From Tepidamorphaceae bacterium (GTDB lineage Bacteria; Pseudomonadota; Alphaproteobacteria; Rhizobiales; Tepidamorphaceae), in contig JANQNT010000027.1 of NCBI GenBank assembly GCA_028279445.1, forward strand, positions 62,001 to 126,000: a stretch of 64,000 nucleotides of DNA, in the 5' to 3' direction. Below are positions 25,635-34,170 of this stretch, piece after piece. The position numbers and the translations under genes were made by a program. The notes beneath the pieces were generated by a model. It did no database searches. It was given only the letters and a program-made list of their open reading frames with translations, and had not been told where the DNA came from. Within the stretch, counting starts at the first letter, position 1. Every line of letters begins with the position of its first letter.

Positions 25635-25755
25635 AGCGACCCGGCCTAGGTGAGGGACGGTGGGGTGGGGGCTTCGGCCGGGTCACGGGGAACCCTTCGC
25701 CTGCCCACCCGCTGCTGAGCGCCGTCTCCTCTTAAGTGTTCGTTCCTCGTCTCGT

Positions 25756-26400
25756 TCAGCGCCCCAGCGTGCCGACACCGGCAATGGCGGCCGGGCGGTC
25801 GGCGCGCAGCCAGACCCATTGGCCACGGCCGCGAGCGGACTGGCGCTTCTCGTAGATGTAACCGGTGTGCTGCCAGCGCAGGATGTCGTTGCGGCGGTTG
25901 TCGAGCACGAAGTCGCCTTCCGAGGTTGTCACGGTCAGTATCGCGTGGCCCTCGCCGTTCTCGTCCCACACCACGGTGATCAGCAGCGATTCCGGCGCCC
26001 ATCCGCGGCGGATCAGCATCAGCCGCTTCAGCAGCACGTAATCCTCGCAGTCACCGTAGCGGTTGGGGTAGGTCCACACCTCCGGTATGCCGTAGAGTTC
26101 CTGGTCGGTGACCGCGATCACCGCCGCGTTCACGTCGCGGTTGACCGTATCGAGTTCCTGCCAGCGCGCCGGGGTCAGCGGCATGTTGATGCCGCCACGC
26201 CCTGCGGCCCGGCACTCGTGCGGGAACTGGCGGCAATACTGGACGTAACCGATGGGCGCGCGCGCCGATCCGAACACCGTCATGTTGCCGGCCTGCGGAT
26301 GCTGGCCTGGCGTGGCCTCGGCGGCCTCGATGCCGCAGACAAGTGCCGCGGTGCTCAAAACCGCTGCGAAGATAGTGGCCCTGAATGTCGTGGCCTTCAT
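25756..26400 (-). CDS. Secreted bacterial transglutaminase-like cysteine protease (BTLCP)
   Basis: This 214-residue protein has an N-terminal signal peptide (MKATTFRATIFAAVLSTAAL, then VCGIEAAEA) with likely cleavage near residue 29. The mature protein matches the BTLCP (DUF920) family: Cys in YGDCEDYVLLK, His in GHAILTV, and an Asp/Asn in VLDNRRND form the papain-like triad. In Legionella and Pseudomonas, relatives (LapG) cleave large surface adhesins under cyclic-di-GMP control, so periplasmic processing of a surface protein is a plausible role; no adhesin is in the window. A strong terminator lies downstream. Nearby PilZ and CBS genes are suggestive but not proof of a link. Confidence 0.88.
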   Translation of the reverse strand: MKATTFRATIFAAVLSTAALVCGIEAAEATPGQHPQAGNMTVFGSARAPIGYVQYCRQFPHECRAAGRGGINMPLTPARWQELDTVNRDVNAAVIAVTDQELYGIPEVWTYPNRYGDCEDYVLLKRLMLIRRGWAPESLLITVVWDENGEGHAILTVTTSEGDFVLDNRRNDILRWQHTGYIYEKRQSARGRGQWVWLRADRPAAIAGVGTLGR

Positions 26401-26660
26401 GACGAACAGCCCCCTGTCCTTGTTTTGTGAGGGGACTGTCGCAGCAATTATTCGCGCGGCGCCTATTTCAATTGGCGCAATTTTATCGGTTTCGGTTCAC
26501 CAATGGGGATTGTGGCGGGCAGGGCTAATCAACCCCATCCAGCATCGGTATCAATGCTGCAGGCCGACTTAAGACACGCGAAACCATGCCCCGGATGCCC
26601 TAAGGTCCGGGTGGTCGCGGAAACAGCCTGATTGTGGAGGTTTGGGGCCGGCTTGCGCCG

Positions 26661-27278
26661 TCAGGCGACAGCGCCGAACTGCTGGCGCAACTGGTCTTCG
26701 CTCAGCGCGGAGGCGAACTCGACGGCAAAACCGTCCTTGAAGGCGCGAATCACCAGGCCCTTGGTATCGCCCAGCTTCACCGGGGTGCCGGCATCGGGCA
26801 CGATGCTGGAGCGCAGAGCCGCGCCGGAGCGCGACAGATCGAGAATCCGGCAGGGGAAAGCGCGCCCGTCGGCAAGGGTGATCTGGGAGAAGCTGTTGGT
26901 CTGTTCCAGGCGGTCGTGCTGGCGGTCCTCGGGCAGATCGAGCGCGGTGCGGTTGGCAAGCCAGGTCAACTGGTTTGCGAGCTTCTCGCGCTTGTGCGCC
27001 CCGGCGTCGATGGTCATCGCGAAGCCGCCGTCGAACAGCCGGGTCAATGCGCCTTCGATGCGGCCGATATGGTCCAGATAGGCAATGACGCGATCTTTCA
27101 AGCGCCCCGAGACAGGCGCGCGAAAGGAGACGCCGCCGGGCGACATGTCGATGACCTGACAGTCGTACTCGTGGCGGTCGGGAAGCATGTAGCGACCGGC
27201 GAGATCGATCCTGACGCGCCTGAACCGGCGGCGGTCGTCCTCGGCTTCGGTCAGTTTCGGCGTGGCCGACTGCAGCAC
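26661..27278 (-). CDS. Double PilZ-domain protein
   Basis: This 205-residue protein contains two PilZ-like domains. The first has DRRRFRRVR (the RxxxR cyclic-di-GMP motif) followed by DMSPGGVSFRA (DxSxxG). The second has DLSRSGAALR but lacks a clear arginine motif before it, so it may not bind nucleotide. The GTG at 27278 is chosen because AGGGGAGA lies nine bases upstream; a TTG 17 codons earlier is the alternative. Cyclic-di-GMP-dependent control of motility, polysaccharide or adhesion is the family role; the target is unknown. The 260 bases downstream to the protease gene include a weak hairpin near 26588-26611. Confidence 0.82.
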   Translation of the reverse strand: MLQSATPKLTEAEDDRRRFRRVRIDLAGRYMLPDRHEYDCQVIDMSPGGVSFRAPVSGRLKDRVIAYLDHIGRIEGALTRLFDGGFAMTIDAGAHKREKLANQLTWLANRTALDLPEDRQHDRLEQTNSFSQITLADGRAFPCRILDLSRSGAALRSSIVPDAGTPVKLGDTKGLVIRAFKDGFAVEFASALSEDQLRQQFGAVA

Positions 27279-27448
27279 GGCAACGCGTCTCCCCTGGGTT
27301 CGGGAACAAGCGGAGCGCCCGGAATCCAAGCATCCCGGTGCGTGAACGTAATCACCATTGTAGTGAAACGCGGGTTAACCAGTCGTAATCCCGATGTCGA
27401 AAGTCGTTTGTTTTCTCTGCTGGGTGACAACCGAGATGTCGGGAGATT

Positions 27449-28102
27449 TCAATCCGTGCCGGACAGATCGCCATCGTAGAGCGCCAGATGACGCAATATA
27501 CGCCGTGGTTTTGCACGCGCGAAGATCGGATGTTCGCGCAATTCACGGCGTGTCATCGTCTGGTCGGGCCTGGTTGCGAAAATGCTGGCTGAACGCAGGA
27601 CGAATGCGACGTGGGCATCGCTGCCCAGCCAATAGGGCTGCTCCAGGGGTGTGATGGCACCGATCAGCCGACGGATCGCGACACCGTCGAGCAACAGCGG
27701 CAGCAGAACCGCCTCGAACGGCACGATACGCTCGCGCTCGGTCAGCATGTCGAAGGTCAGCGCGGCACCGGCCGGCATCGACTGGGCGCTGTCGATCAGT
27801 TCCTCGATGCGGGCGCGATCCGGTTCCTGCCACAGATCCGCCAGCGATGCATGTTTGATATCCCGCCCCAGCGCGGCGGTCAGGCGGCTTCCGGCAAGCC
27901 GGAAATGGGCGCGTGAGCCGGAGAGTTCGAGCAGCACCACATCGCCCAGCAGATGGGCGATGTCGGAGGGCTCGAGTTCCCGCCGGTCTGGCGCGTTGCG
28001 GTCGTCGCGCAGCCGATCCCAGTAATCGAAGACCTCGCGGCAGGAACGCTCCGCCAGGCGCGTCTTGGCGCGGTCGACAGTGAGCGTTTCAAGTGCGTAC
28101 AT
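27449..28102 (-). CDS. PAS-like domain protein (DUF1457/PAS_5)
   Basis: This 217-residue protein matches the alphaproteobacterial PAS_5 (DUF1457) family, with the core DIAHLLGDVVLLELSGSRAH, then FRLAGSRLTAALGRDI and a later ITPLEQPYWLG. Such proteins have a single PAS-like fold and no attached output domain; their ligand and role are unknown. Several members lie beside PilZ genes, as here, where the PilZ gene starts about 170 bases downstream on the same strand. The ATG at 28102 (MYALETLTVD) is preferred to a longer frame. It is divergent from the rhomboid gene. Confidence 0.8.
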   Translation of the reverse strand: MYALETLTVDRAKTRLAERSCREVFDYWDRLRDDRNAPDRRELEPSDIAHLLGDVVLLELSGSRAHFRLAGSRLTAALGRDIKHASLADLWQEPDRARIEELIDSAQSMPAGAALTFDMLTERERIVPFEAVLLPLLLDGVAIRRLIGAITPLEQPYWLGSDAHVAFVLRSASIFATRPDQTMTRRELREHPIFARAKPRRILRHLALYDGDLSGTD

Positions 28103-28221
28103 ATGGTGCCGTCCCGTCCCCGTGTGGATCGCGACTGTGCGGCGCCGGCACAGGTACCGGCGCTCGGCAGCGCGATCTGACGTTGAGATCGCAGGCGGCG
28201 TGCCAAACGGAGCGTTCGCGA

Positions 28222-29076
28222 TTGGATCAGGCGTATGACGGCGACGGAAACGGGGGTGAGCGCCCCGAGCCACCGGGTGAGGGACGGCGCGAGCGGGTGC
28301 CGGCCTTCAACATTCCAGGCGTCCTGCTGGCGGTTCTGGCGCTGCTTGGCGGCATCCATCTGCTGAGGTGGCTGCTGCTCAGCGACCGCAACGACCTTTG
28401 GGTCATCTACGCCTTCGGCTTCACGCCGGCGCGCTATGCCGGGCGCGCGCTGGAGCTGCCGTTTCCGCTCGGCGATGTCGGCGATTTAATCGGCTTTGTC
28501 AGCTACACGCTGTTGCACGGCGGTGTGATGCATCTGGTCGCCAACGCGCTTTGGCTGGTGGCCTTCGGCGCACCGGTGGCGCGCCGGCTGGGGGCGTCGC
28601 GCTTCCTGCTGCTTGGGGCGGTCGCGTCGCTGGCTGGCGCGCTGGCGCATCTTGCCACCCATTGGGGTGAGCCGATCCCGATGGTCGGAGCGTCGGCGGC
28701 GGTCTCCGGATACATGGCCGCGGCGATCCGTTTCGCGTTCACGCCCGGCGGTCCGCTGAGTGCGGCCGGCCGACGTGATCCGCAGCGCGCGGTGCTGGTG
28801 CCCGCCGTTGGCATCCTGGCGGCGTTCCGTCAGCCCGCCGTTGTCGTGTTCACCGCCATCTGGGTTGGAGTGAACGTGCTGTTCGGCACCACCAACGCCA
28901 TTCCCGGCGCCGGCGATGCCGGCATTGCCTGGCAGGCGCATATCGGCGGCTTCCTGGCCGGACTGCTGCTGTTTGCGCTGTTCGACCCGGTTCGCCGTCC
29001 GCCTGTATATCCGGGCGTCGACGATACCGACGTGGATGCGGACGATAGCGATCGGGACCAACGTAGCTGGCCGTAA
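28222..29076 (+). CDS. Rhomboid-family intramembrane serine protease homolog
   Basis: This membrane protein of about 284 residues has the rhomboid pattern: HGGVMHLVANALWL (the His and Asn of transmembrane 2), then GASAAVSGYMAAA around the catalytic Ser, and WQAHIGGFLAGL carrying the catalytic His. The Ser motif reads GASA where the classical form is GxSG, so activity should be checked. Six or so hydrophobic segments are visible. No ATG starts the frame near the protein; I chose TTG 28222, nine bases after GGAG, and this start is uncertain. The C terminus is an acidic Asp-rich tail of about 20 residues. Confidence 0.78.
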   Translation: MDQAYDGDGNGGERPEPPGEGRRERVPAFNIPGVLLAVLALLGGIHLLRWLLLSDRNDLWVIYAFGFTPARYAGRALELPFPLGDVGDLIGFVSYTLLHGGVMHLVANALWLVAFGAPVARRLGASRFLLLGAVASLAGALAHLATHWGEPIPMVGASAAVSGYMAAAIRFAFTPGGPLSAAGRRDPQRAVLVPAVGILAAFRQPAVVVFTAIWVGVNVLFGTTNAIPGAGDAGIAWQAHIGGFLAGLLLFALFDPVRRPPVYPGVDDTDVDADDSDRDQRSWP

Positions 29077-29172
29077 CGCGGACGGTGGTGGACTTGCTGT
29101 CAGCGCGTGGAGGGTTCAACATGTTGCAGGTCGTGTTCCCGCAATACGGGAAACCGGCCGGGAGGAGGGTAC

Positions 29173-29604
29173 GTGCTCGTCGTTGACATCCTCACGCAGA
29201 AGGGCCGCGACGTCGTGACGCTAAGCGCCGACGAAACGCTGGCGGACGCGGTTGCGGTGCTCAACGAACACAAGATCGGTGCTCTGGTCGTTGTCGACGC
29301 TGCCGGCAAGGTCGTCGGCATCATCTCCGAGCGCGATATCGTGCGATGCCTGGCGCAGGACGGCGGCGCGGCTCTGAACCAGCCGATATCCTCGGCCATG
29401 ACGCGCAAGGTGATCACCTGCGCGCTCAACGACCGCTTAGACCGTCTGATGGGCGAGATGACGCGCGGCAAGTTCCGCCATCTGCCGGTGGTGGACGAGG
29501 ACGGGCTGGTCGGGATCATTTCCATCGGCGATGTGGTCAAGCTGCACATCGCCGAGATCGAATCCGACCGGCAGGCCATGAAGGACTACATCGCCACCGG
29601 CTGA
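29173..29604 (+). CDS. Tandem CBS-domain protein
   Basis: This 143-residue protein consists of two CBS motifs (GALVVVDAAGKVVGIISERD and HLPVVDEDGLVGIISIGDVV), which together form one Bateman module that binds adenine nucleotides. No effector domain is attached, so it probably senses energy state for a partner protein. The GTG at 29173 is chosen because a perfect AGGAGG lies seven bases upstream; longer frames lack one. It is close to the rhomboid gene on the same strand (97 bases) and convergent with the patatin gene (23 bases). Confidence 0.88.
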   Translation: MLVVDILTQKGRDVVTLSADETLADAVAVLNEHKIGALVVVDAAGKVVGIISERDIVRCLAQDGGAALNQPISSAMTRKVITCALNDRLDRLMGEMTRGKFRHLPVVDEDGLVGIISIGDVVKLHIAEIESDRQAMKDYIATG

Positions 29605-29627
29605 TCCGGTGGCGCGATAAACAGGTT

Positions 29628-30695
29628 CTAGCCGCAGCCGCGTTCGCGCAGGGAAACCGCCGCTTCGGCGATGTCGTCGAGGGCCCGCTCGGCGGCCTCG
29701 ATGCCGTGGCTGATGGCCTCGCGGGCTCGGTGGAACTCGAACAGTCCGATATCGCGAAGGCGCGGACCGATGTAGGCGTCCGGCGGGTCTCCGGCCAGGC
29801 GCGCGCGGGAGATGCGGTCCTGGACGATGGCCAGCGCATCCATCATTACTGAGGACATGCCAGGCGGGCCATCCGGCTCGCCGACGAGTTGGCGGCGCAG
29901 CAGCCGGGCTGCCGAGGGCGCGGCGGTCGTCGCGGCGGTGGTGTCGTCGGGTTCCTCGGTACCGTCCTCGATCACCGGCACGACGGCTCCCTTGCCGAAG
30001 ATATCCGCGTGCAGGTTGACGGCGATGACCAGCCGGGCCCCGAGGCCACGACACACCGACACCGGCACCGGATTGACCAGGGCGCCGTCGAACAGCCAGC
30101 GGCCCATGAACCTGGATGGCCGGAACACGCCGGGCAGCGCGAAGGAGGCGCGCATCGCCTGGGCGAGATGGCCGCGCTGCAGCCAGATTTCATGGCCGGT
30201 GCGCATCTCCGTGGCAACGGCGACGAAGCGGCGGTCCAGGTCCTCGATGCGCATGTCGCCCAACTGCTCGTCGAGCAGCCTTGTCAGGCGGTTGCCGGAG
30301 AGCAGGCCGCTGCCGCCAAGATTGAGGTCCATCAGGCCGAAGACGCGCCGGCGCGTCAGCGACAGGGCGAAGTCCTCGAGATCGTCGAGCCGGCCGGCGG
30401 CGTAGCAGCCTCCGACCACCGATCCGATGGAGGTGCCGGCGATGATGTCGGGCGCGTAACCTGCGGCCACCAGCGTGCGCAAGACACCGATATGCGACCA
30501 GCCGCGCGCGGCGCCGCCGCCAAGCGCGACACCGATCTGCATCCTGGGCGCAGAGGCAGCGGTTTCGGGTGAAATCTCCCGGTCCTGCGGCGGCAGGTCC
30601 GCAGGCGGGCTCTCGTCCATGTCGGCGCCGTCGACGGGCATGTCCTCATTGGCGGCGCCAAGGCCCATGACGCGGCGGGCCATCGACTCAAACAT
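29628..30695 (-). CDS. Patatin-like phospholipase (RssA-like)
   Basis: This 355-residue protein has a patatin core: VALGGGAARGWSHIGVL (oxyanion loop), the Ser nucleophile in GTSIGSVVGG, and the catalytic Asp in FDGALVNPVPV. An N-terminal stretch of about 50 residues is acidic and Pro-rich, without a signal peptide, and the C-terminal 90 residues are helical. Family members are acyl hydrolases acting on lipids; RssA of E. coli is a relative of unknown role. The ATG at 30695 is used. It lies upstream of the convergent CBS gene and 146 bases from hisI, the usual order in Hyphomicrobiales. Confidence 0.88.
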   Translation of the reverse strand: MFESMARRVMGLGAANEDMPVDGADMDESPPADLPPQDREISPETAASAPRMQIGVALGGGAARGWSHIGVLRTLVAAGYAPDIIAGTSIGSVVGGCYAAGRLDDLEDFALSLTRRRVFGLMDLNLGGSGLLSGNRLTRLLDEQLGDMRIEDLDRRFVAVATEMRTGHEIWLQRGHLAQAMRASFALPGVFRPSRFMGRWLFDGALVNPVPVSVCRGLGARLVIAVNLHADIFGKGAVVPVIEDGTEEPDDTTAATTAAPSAARLLRRQLVGEPDGPPGMSSVMMDALAIVQDRISRARLAGDPPDAYIGPRLRDIGLFEFHRAREAISHGIEAAERALDDIAEAAVSLRERGCG

Positions 30696-30841
30696 CGCCG
30701 TTATCCCTTCCTGCCGCCCATATGTTAGCGGGCAGCGGATGACTGATCAGTCTACCTCCGTCGGCTGAACAAAGGATAAAAGGTCGCCGAGCGGTTAATT
30801 TTAAAGGGTGCTTTTGCCGGAAAATCGCGGCGCAATCGCGG

Positions 30842-31267
30842 TCAATCCGGGTCGCGAACAAGGCGTGTGCCGGCATCGCCGCCGACCACCTTGCGGTAGA
30901 AGCAGGAGCGCGCCGAGGTGTGGCAGGCATTGCCGTCTCCGGCGACGCGTCCGCTGAGCCAGACGGCGTCCTGATCGCAGTCGATGCGTATCTCCGCCAC
31001 CTCGATGGTGTTGCCGCTGGTCTCGCCCTTGCGCCACAGCGCCTGCCGAGAGCGGCTGTAGAAATGCGCCTGGCCCGTCGTCAGGGTGCGTGCCAGCGCG
31101 TCGGCGTTCATGTGTGCCAGCATCAGCACCGTGCCGTCATCGGCGTCGGTGACGACGCAGGTGACCAGCCCGTCGGTGCCGAACTTCGGCGCCAGCATGT
31201 CGGTCGCCTCGCGTTCGTGCGCGTCGGTGATCTCGGGAAAGATGGCCTTGCCTTCGGTCTCGCTCAT
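30842..31267 (-). CDS. hisI: Phosphoribosyl-AMP cyclohydrolase
   Basis: This 141-residue enzyme opens the adenine ring of phosphoribosyl-AMP in histidine synthesis (third step). The family pattern [33 protein letters not shown] and DCDQDAVWL is intact, with metal-binding Cys residues in CDQD and [11 protein letters not shown]. The HisE pyrophosphohydrolase domain is absent, as usual in this order, where hisE is separate. The ATG at 31267 (MSETEG) is chosen over one four codons upstream. It is followed by patatin and preceded by folE on the same strand, 48 bases away. No other his gene is present. Confidence 0.94.
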   Translation of the reverse strand: MSETEGKAIFPEITDAHEREATDMLAPKFGTDGLVTCVVTDADDGTVLMLAHMNADALARTLTTGQAHFYSRSRQALWRKGETSGNTIEVAEIRIDCDQDAVWLSGRVAGDGNACHTSARSCFYRKVVGGDAGTRLVRDPD

Positions 31268-31315
31268 GGCGCCAACCAATCAGTGCCGTGCATTGGCGTC
31301 AATGGAGGGTAGCGC

Positions 31316-31966
31316 TCAGTCGTCGCGCCTGCGTACCAGGTTCAGGAAGCGGACCTGCTCCTGCGGATCGTCGCGAAACATGCCGGTGAACTGGTTGGTG
31401 ATGGTCTTGGCGCCGTGCTTCTGGATACCGCGCATCGACATGCACTGGTGTTCGGCCTCCAGCATGACTGCCGCACCACGCGGATTGAGCGCCTCGTCGA
31501 TAGCGCCGATCACCTGTGCGGTGAGGTTTTCCTGCGTCTGCATGCGGCGGGCGAAGATATCGAGGACGCGGGCCAGCTTGGACAGTCCGACGACGCGGCC
31601 CTGCGGGTAATAGCCGATGTGGGCGCGTCCGATGAACGGCACGAGATGGTGCTCGCAGTGAGAATAGAACGGAATGTCGCGGACGAGCACGATGTCGTCA
31701 TAGCCGCCGACCTCCTCGAAGGTGCGCGACAGGGCTTCGTCAGGGTCTTCGCCATAGCCGCGATAAAACTCTTCGAATGCCTTGACGACGCGCATGGGCG
31801 TGTCGATCAGGCCCTCGCGGTTGGGATTGTCGCCGGCCCAGGCGATCAGGATGCGCACTGCGGCTTCCGCCTCCTCGCGCGAGGGGCGTTCGACGTTGGC
31901 CTGCGTGCCGCTGTCCTGCGTGCGGCTGTCTTGGTTGCCGCGCAGCCGTTTGACAAGGGCGTCCAT
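31316..31966 (-). CDS. folE: GTP cyclohydrolase I
   Basis: This 216-residue enzyme makes dihydroneopterin triphosphate from GTP, the first step to folate. The zinc ligands are in [11 protein letters not shown] and [13 protein letters not shown], and [16 protein letters not shown] and [20 protein letters not shown] match the family. The N-terminal 40 residues are polar and variable. The ATG at 31966 ([10 protein letters not shown]) is chosen from family length (about 210-220). Its folate product would feed the one-carbon reactions of the formyltransferase at 62524, but the two loci are far apart and a direct link is not implied. Confidence 0.95.
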   Translation of the reverse strand: MDALVKRLRGNQDSRTQDSGTQANVERPSREEAEAAVRILIAWAGDNPNREGLIDTPMRVVKAFEEFYRGYGEDPDEALSRTFEEVGGYDDIVLVRDIPFYSHCEHHLVPFIGRAHIGYYPQGRVVGLSKLARVLDIFARRMQTQENLTAQVIGAIDEALNPRGAAVMLEAEHQCMSMRGIQKHGAKTITNQFTGMFRDDPQEQVRFLNLVRRRDD

Positions 31967-32382
31967 AGCGCCTCTCTCCAATTGCGCCGCGCCACCGCGT
32001 GTCTCAAGACATGGCCTCAAGACACACCTTCGCGGGCCTCGTCCCGCTTCCGGCCGTGGCCGTCAGCGGGACCTAACCATCAGTTCCGCACGGTGAGTGC
32101 TATCTCAACGTGCCGCGAGCTGTCGGCTTGATGTCGTTCGGCGCACTATACGCCGCTTTGACGTATCCGGACTACACATTTTACCGATCTAATGCTCCGG
32201 CAACTGTGCGATCGGGACACAATATCGCATTTTCGGTCCGGGATCGGGCCAGAATGCCGCCATTGAGATGGGGCCGGATTGCACACGCCGCAAGGCCACC
32301 GCGTGCTCCGGGGGGTCGTCTGGAACGTCTCAAACAACTATGTTAGGCCCGCAAACGGACATTCGGGCCAGATGCAGGTGCC
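31967..32382. other. 416-base gap between folE and the scaffold gene
   Basis: No gene is supported. The divergent promoters of folE and the Fe-S scaffold gene must lie here. The 32140-32230 stretch is AT-richer than the rest. A short repeat, CTCAAGACA twice with GTGTCT/AGACAC symmetry, lies near 32000-32027. Nothing else is recognised. Confidence 0.5.
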
Positions 32383-32853
32383 ATGCTCGACGACATCTAC
32401 AACAAGAAGATCCTGAGCTTTGCCGCGGACATTCCGCGCATCGGGACGCTGGATGATCCGCATGCCAGCGCCAAGGCGCATTCCAAGCTGTGCGGTTCGA
32501 CGGTGACGGTCGATCTGTGCGTGGAAGATGGCGTGGTGAGCGATTTCGCCCACCGGGTGAAGGCCTGCGCGCTCGGCCAGGCTTCGTCCTCGATCATGGC
32601 CCGCAACATCGTCGGCGAGAGCGCCGATGCACTGCGTGCGCTGCGCACGCAGATGCATGCAATGCTGAAGGACGACGGTCCGGCGCCGGAAGGCCGGTGG
32701 GCCGATCTTTCGGTGCTCGAGCCGGTTCGCGGCTTCAAGGCGCGCCATGCCTCGACCCTGCTGACCTTCGATGCGGTGGCGATGGCGCTCGACAAGGCGC
32801 AAGGCAAGCAACCGGCCAAGAGCGATGAGGACGTCGTCGCTGCGGCGCTCTGA
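32383..32853 (+). CDS. NifU/IscU-like iron-sulfur scaffold family protein
   Basis: This 156-residue protein matches the IscU-like N-terminal fold of NifU: SKLCGSTVTVDL (Cys37) and VKACALGQASSSIMA (Cys62). The third scaffold cysteine (position 106 in IscU) is not present; the equivalent region reads GFKARHASTLLTF, as in the alphaproteobacterial branch of the family. It is therefore a scaffold-related protein that may not build clusters by the standard mechanism. The ATG at 32383 starts MLDDIYNKKILSF, typical of the branch. Its 3' end overlaps yidD by 29 bases, so the two are coupled. Confidence 0.85.
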   Translation: MLDDIYNKKILSFAADIPRIGTLDDPHASAKAHSKLCGSTVTVDLCVEDGVVSDFAHRVKACALGQASSSIMARNIVGESADALRALRTQMHAMLKDDGPAPEGRWADLSVLEPVRGFKARHASTLLTFDAVAMALDKAQGKQPAKSDEDVVAAAL

Positions 32854-33193
32854 GCCGCCCATCGTGGCGCGGGAAGCAGGCGCCGGGACCGGCATCGCCG
32901 CGCGTCTCGTACTGGCGCTGATCCGCATCTACCAGCTCACGCTGTCCGCCTTCATGGGGCGGCATTGCCGCTATCTGCCGACCTGCTCGGAATATACCTC
33001 CGACGCGGTGCGTCTGCACGGCGCCTGGGCGGGCCTGTGGCTTGGCCTGGCGCGCATCCAGCGCTGCCGGCCCGGCGGTGGCGACGGGTTCGATCCGGTG
33101 CCGGATATGCTGCGCAGTGATGCGTGCTGGTATCTGCCCTGGCGTTACGGCGTGTGGCGGATGAAGGGGCAAGATCACTCGACCTTATCCTGA
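32825..33193 (+). CDS. yidD: YidD-family membrane protein insertion efficiency factor
   Basis: This 122-residue protein has the YidD core LIRIYQLTLSAFMGRHCRYL followed by PTCSEYTSDAV and RIQRCRPGGGDGFDPVP, with conserved Cys residues. In E. coli YidD assists YidC-dependent membrane insertion and sits beside rnpA; here it is in the hisI-folE-scaffold-thrS block, as in other Hyphomicrobiales. The ATG at 32825 overlaps the scaffold gene by 29 bases. The last residues (after MKG, QDHSTLS) are encoded by an inverted repeat that also forms the end of the convergent gene. Confidence 0.92.
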   Translation: MRTSSLRRSEPPIVAREAGAGTGIAARLVLALIRIYQLTLSAFMGRHCRYLPTCSEYTSDAVRLHGAWAGLWLGLARIQRCRPGGGDGFDPVPDMLRSDACWYLPWRYGVWRMKGQDHSTLS

Positions 33194-33233
33194 GGATATC
33201 GGGGTGGTCCTCGAAGGACGAGGTCGAGTGATC
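33173..33233. repeat. Inverted repeat at the yidD/DDAH-like convergent end
   Basis: GATCACTCGACCT (33173-33185) is the perfect reverse complement of 33221-33233. The yidD stop codon lies inside it and the first base of the opposite gene's TAG stop lies at its edge. It could serve as a two-way terminator. Inner TCCTGAGGA and TCCTCGAAGGA segments add secondary structure. Confidence 0.7.
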
Positions 33234-34036
33234 TAACCGTCCCGCAAAAACCTCAGCGACAGGCAGGACAGGCCGCCGTCGACCAGAGCCGCCTGGGTCA
33301 CGGGCAACGGTGTCACGGTCAGTTCCGGCAGGGCGGTGGCGATGGCCTGCACCGTGCGCGGAAAGCCTGCTGCGACAAACACCGTGTCGTTGACCCGGAT
33401 GGCATTGGCGGCCGCCTCCTCGCCGGGCGCGGTCAGGATCGTGCGGTAGCCGTCGAACACGCCGCTGACGGCCATCGCGGGCGTGCACAGCACGGTGTCT
33501 TCGCCGAGCACGGCGCCGGCGGTCTTGAAGTGCAGGATGCCGGGCGGCGTCCGCGCCAGACGTACGGCAAGTCCCCAGTCGTCGAGGATCGTCTTGAGTT
33601 CGGCGAAGCCCGTTTCATCGGTGCGCGCCGACAACCCGACGATCGCCTCGCGCCCCGTCACCATAATGTCGCCGCCATCGACGACGCCGGGGCCCTTGAG
33701 TTCGCGGACATCGTCGAACTGGCGCGCGATCTCCGGGCCAATCGCCGGAACCTCGTCGCGGCGGCTCTCGGCGCCCGGCCGCAGCAGGATCGCGCCCATG
33801 GGCAGGCACAGCGCGGTGTCCTCGACGAACACGGAATCGGGAAAGGCCTCCAGCGGTTGCAGCACCGTGATGCTGACACCGGCGGACCCAAGCGCTGTCA
33901 CATAGCCCGCATGCTCGCGACGAAACGCCTCCGCGTCCGGATCGGGGCCGCCATCGGCGCGCAACCCTCGCGCGACGCTGTCGCCCGGCATGCGCACGAT
34001 GGCATGGGTGAATCGGTGACTGAGATGCTCGGACAT
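33233..34036 (-). CDS. Dimethylarginine dimethylaminohydrolase-like amidinotransferase-fold hydrolase
   Basis: This 267-residue guanidino-modifying enzyme fits the DDAH branch. The catalytic Cys258 is in [11 protein letters not shown], His169 in GILHFKT, and substrate-binding [11 protein letters not shown] and [11 protein letters not shown] are present. DDAH hydrolyses dimethylarginine to citrulline and dimethylamine, but bacterial relatives also act on other guanidines or citrulline, so the substrate is tentative. The ATG at 34036 (MSEHLSHRF) is chosen; the N terminus then aligns with the family. It is divergent from thrS and convergent with yidD. Confidence 0.86.
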   Translation of the reverse strand: MSEHLSHRFTHAIVRMPGDSVARGLRADGGPDPDAEAFRREHAGYVTALGSAGVSITVLQPLEAFPDSVFVEDTALCLPMGAILLRPGAESRRDEVPAIGPEIARQFDDVRELKGPGVVDGGDIMVTGREAIVGLSARTDETGFAELKTILDDWGLAVRLARTPPGILHFKTAGAVLGEDTVLCTPAMAVSGVFDGYRTILTAPGEEAAANAIRVNDTVFVAAGFPRTVQAIATALPELTVTPLPVTQAALVDGGLSCLSLRFLRDG

Positions 34037-34170
34037 GGTCGCGGTGCGTGGCGTGCGTTGCATTGGCGGTGCAAATCACGATATTCACCGCTTCCCGTCC
34101 GGGCGCAAGGTTCGGACGCAACGCTTACCTGCTTGGTTGGCAGGAGTTGAGCCGGAGGACTGAATTCCCC

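Noticed and set aside
32383-32853. Broken iron-sulfur scaffold because the third Cys is missing
   Set aside because: The alphaproteobacterial branch of the family has the same RHAST sequence there, so it is not a local mutation.
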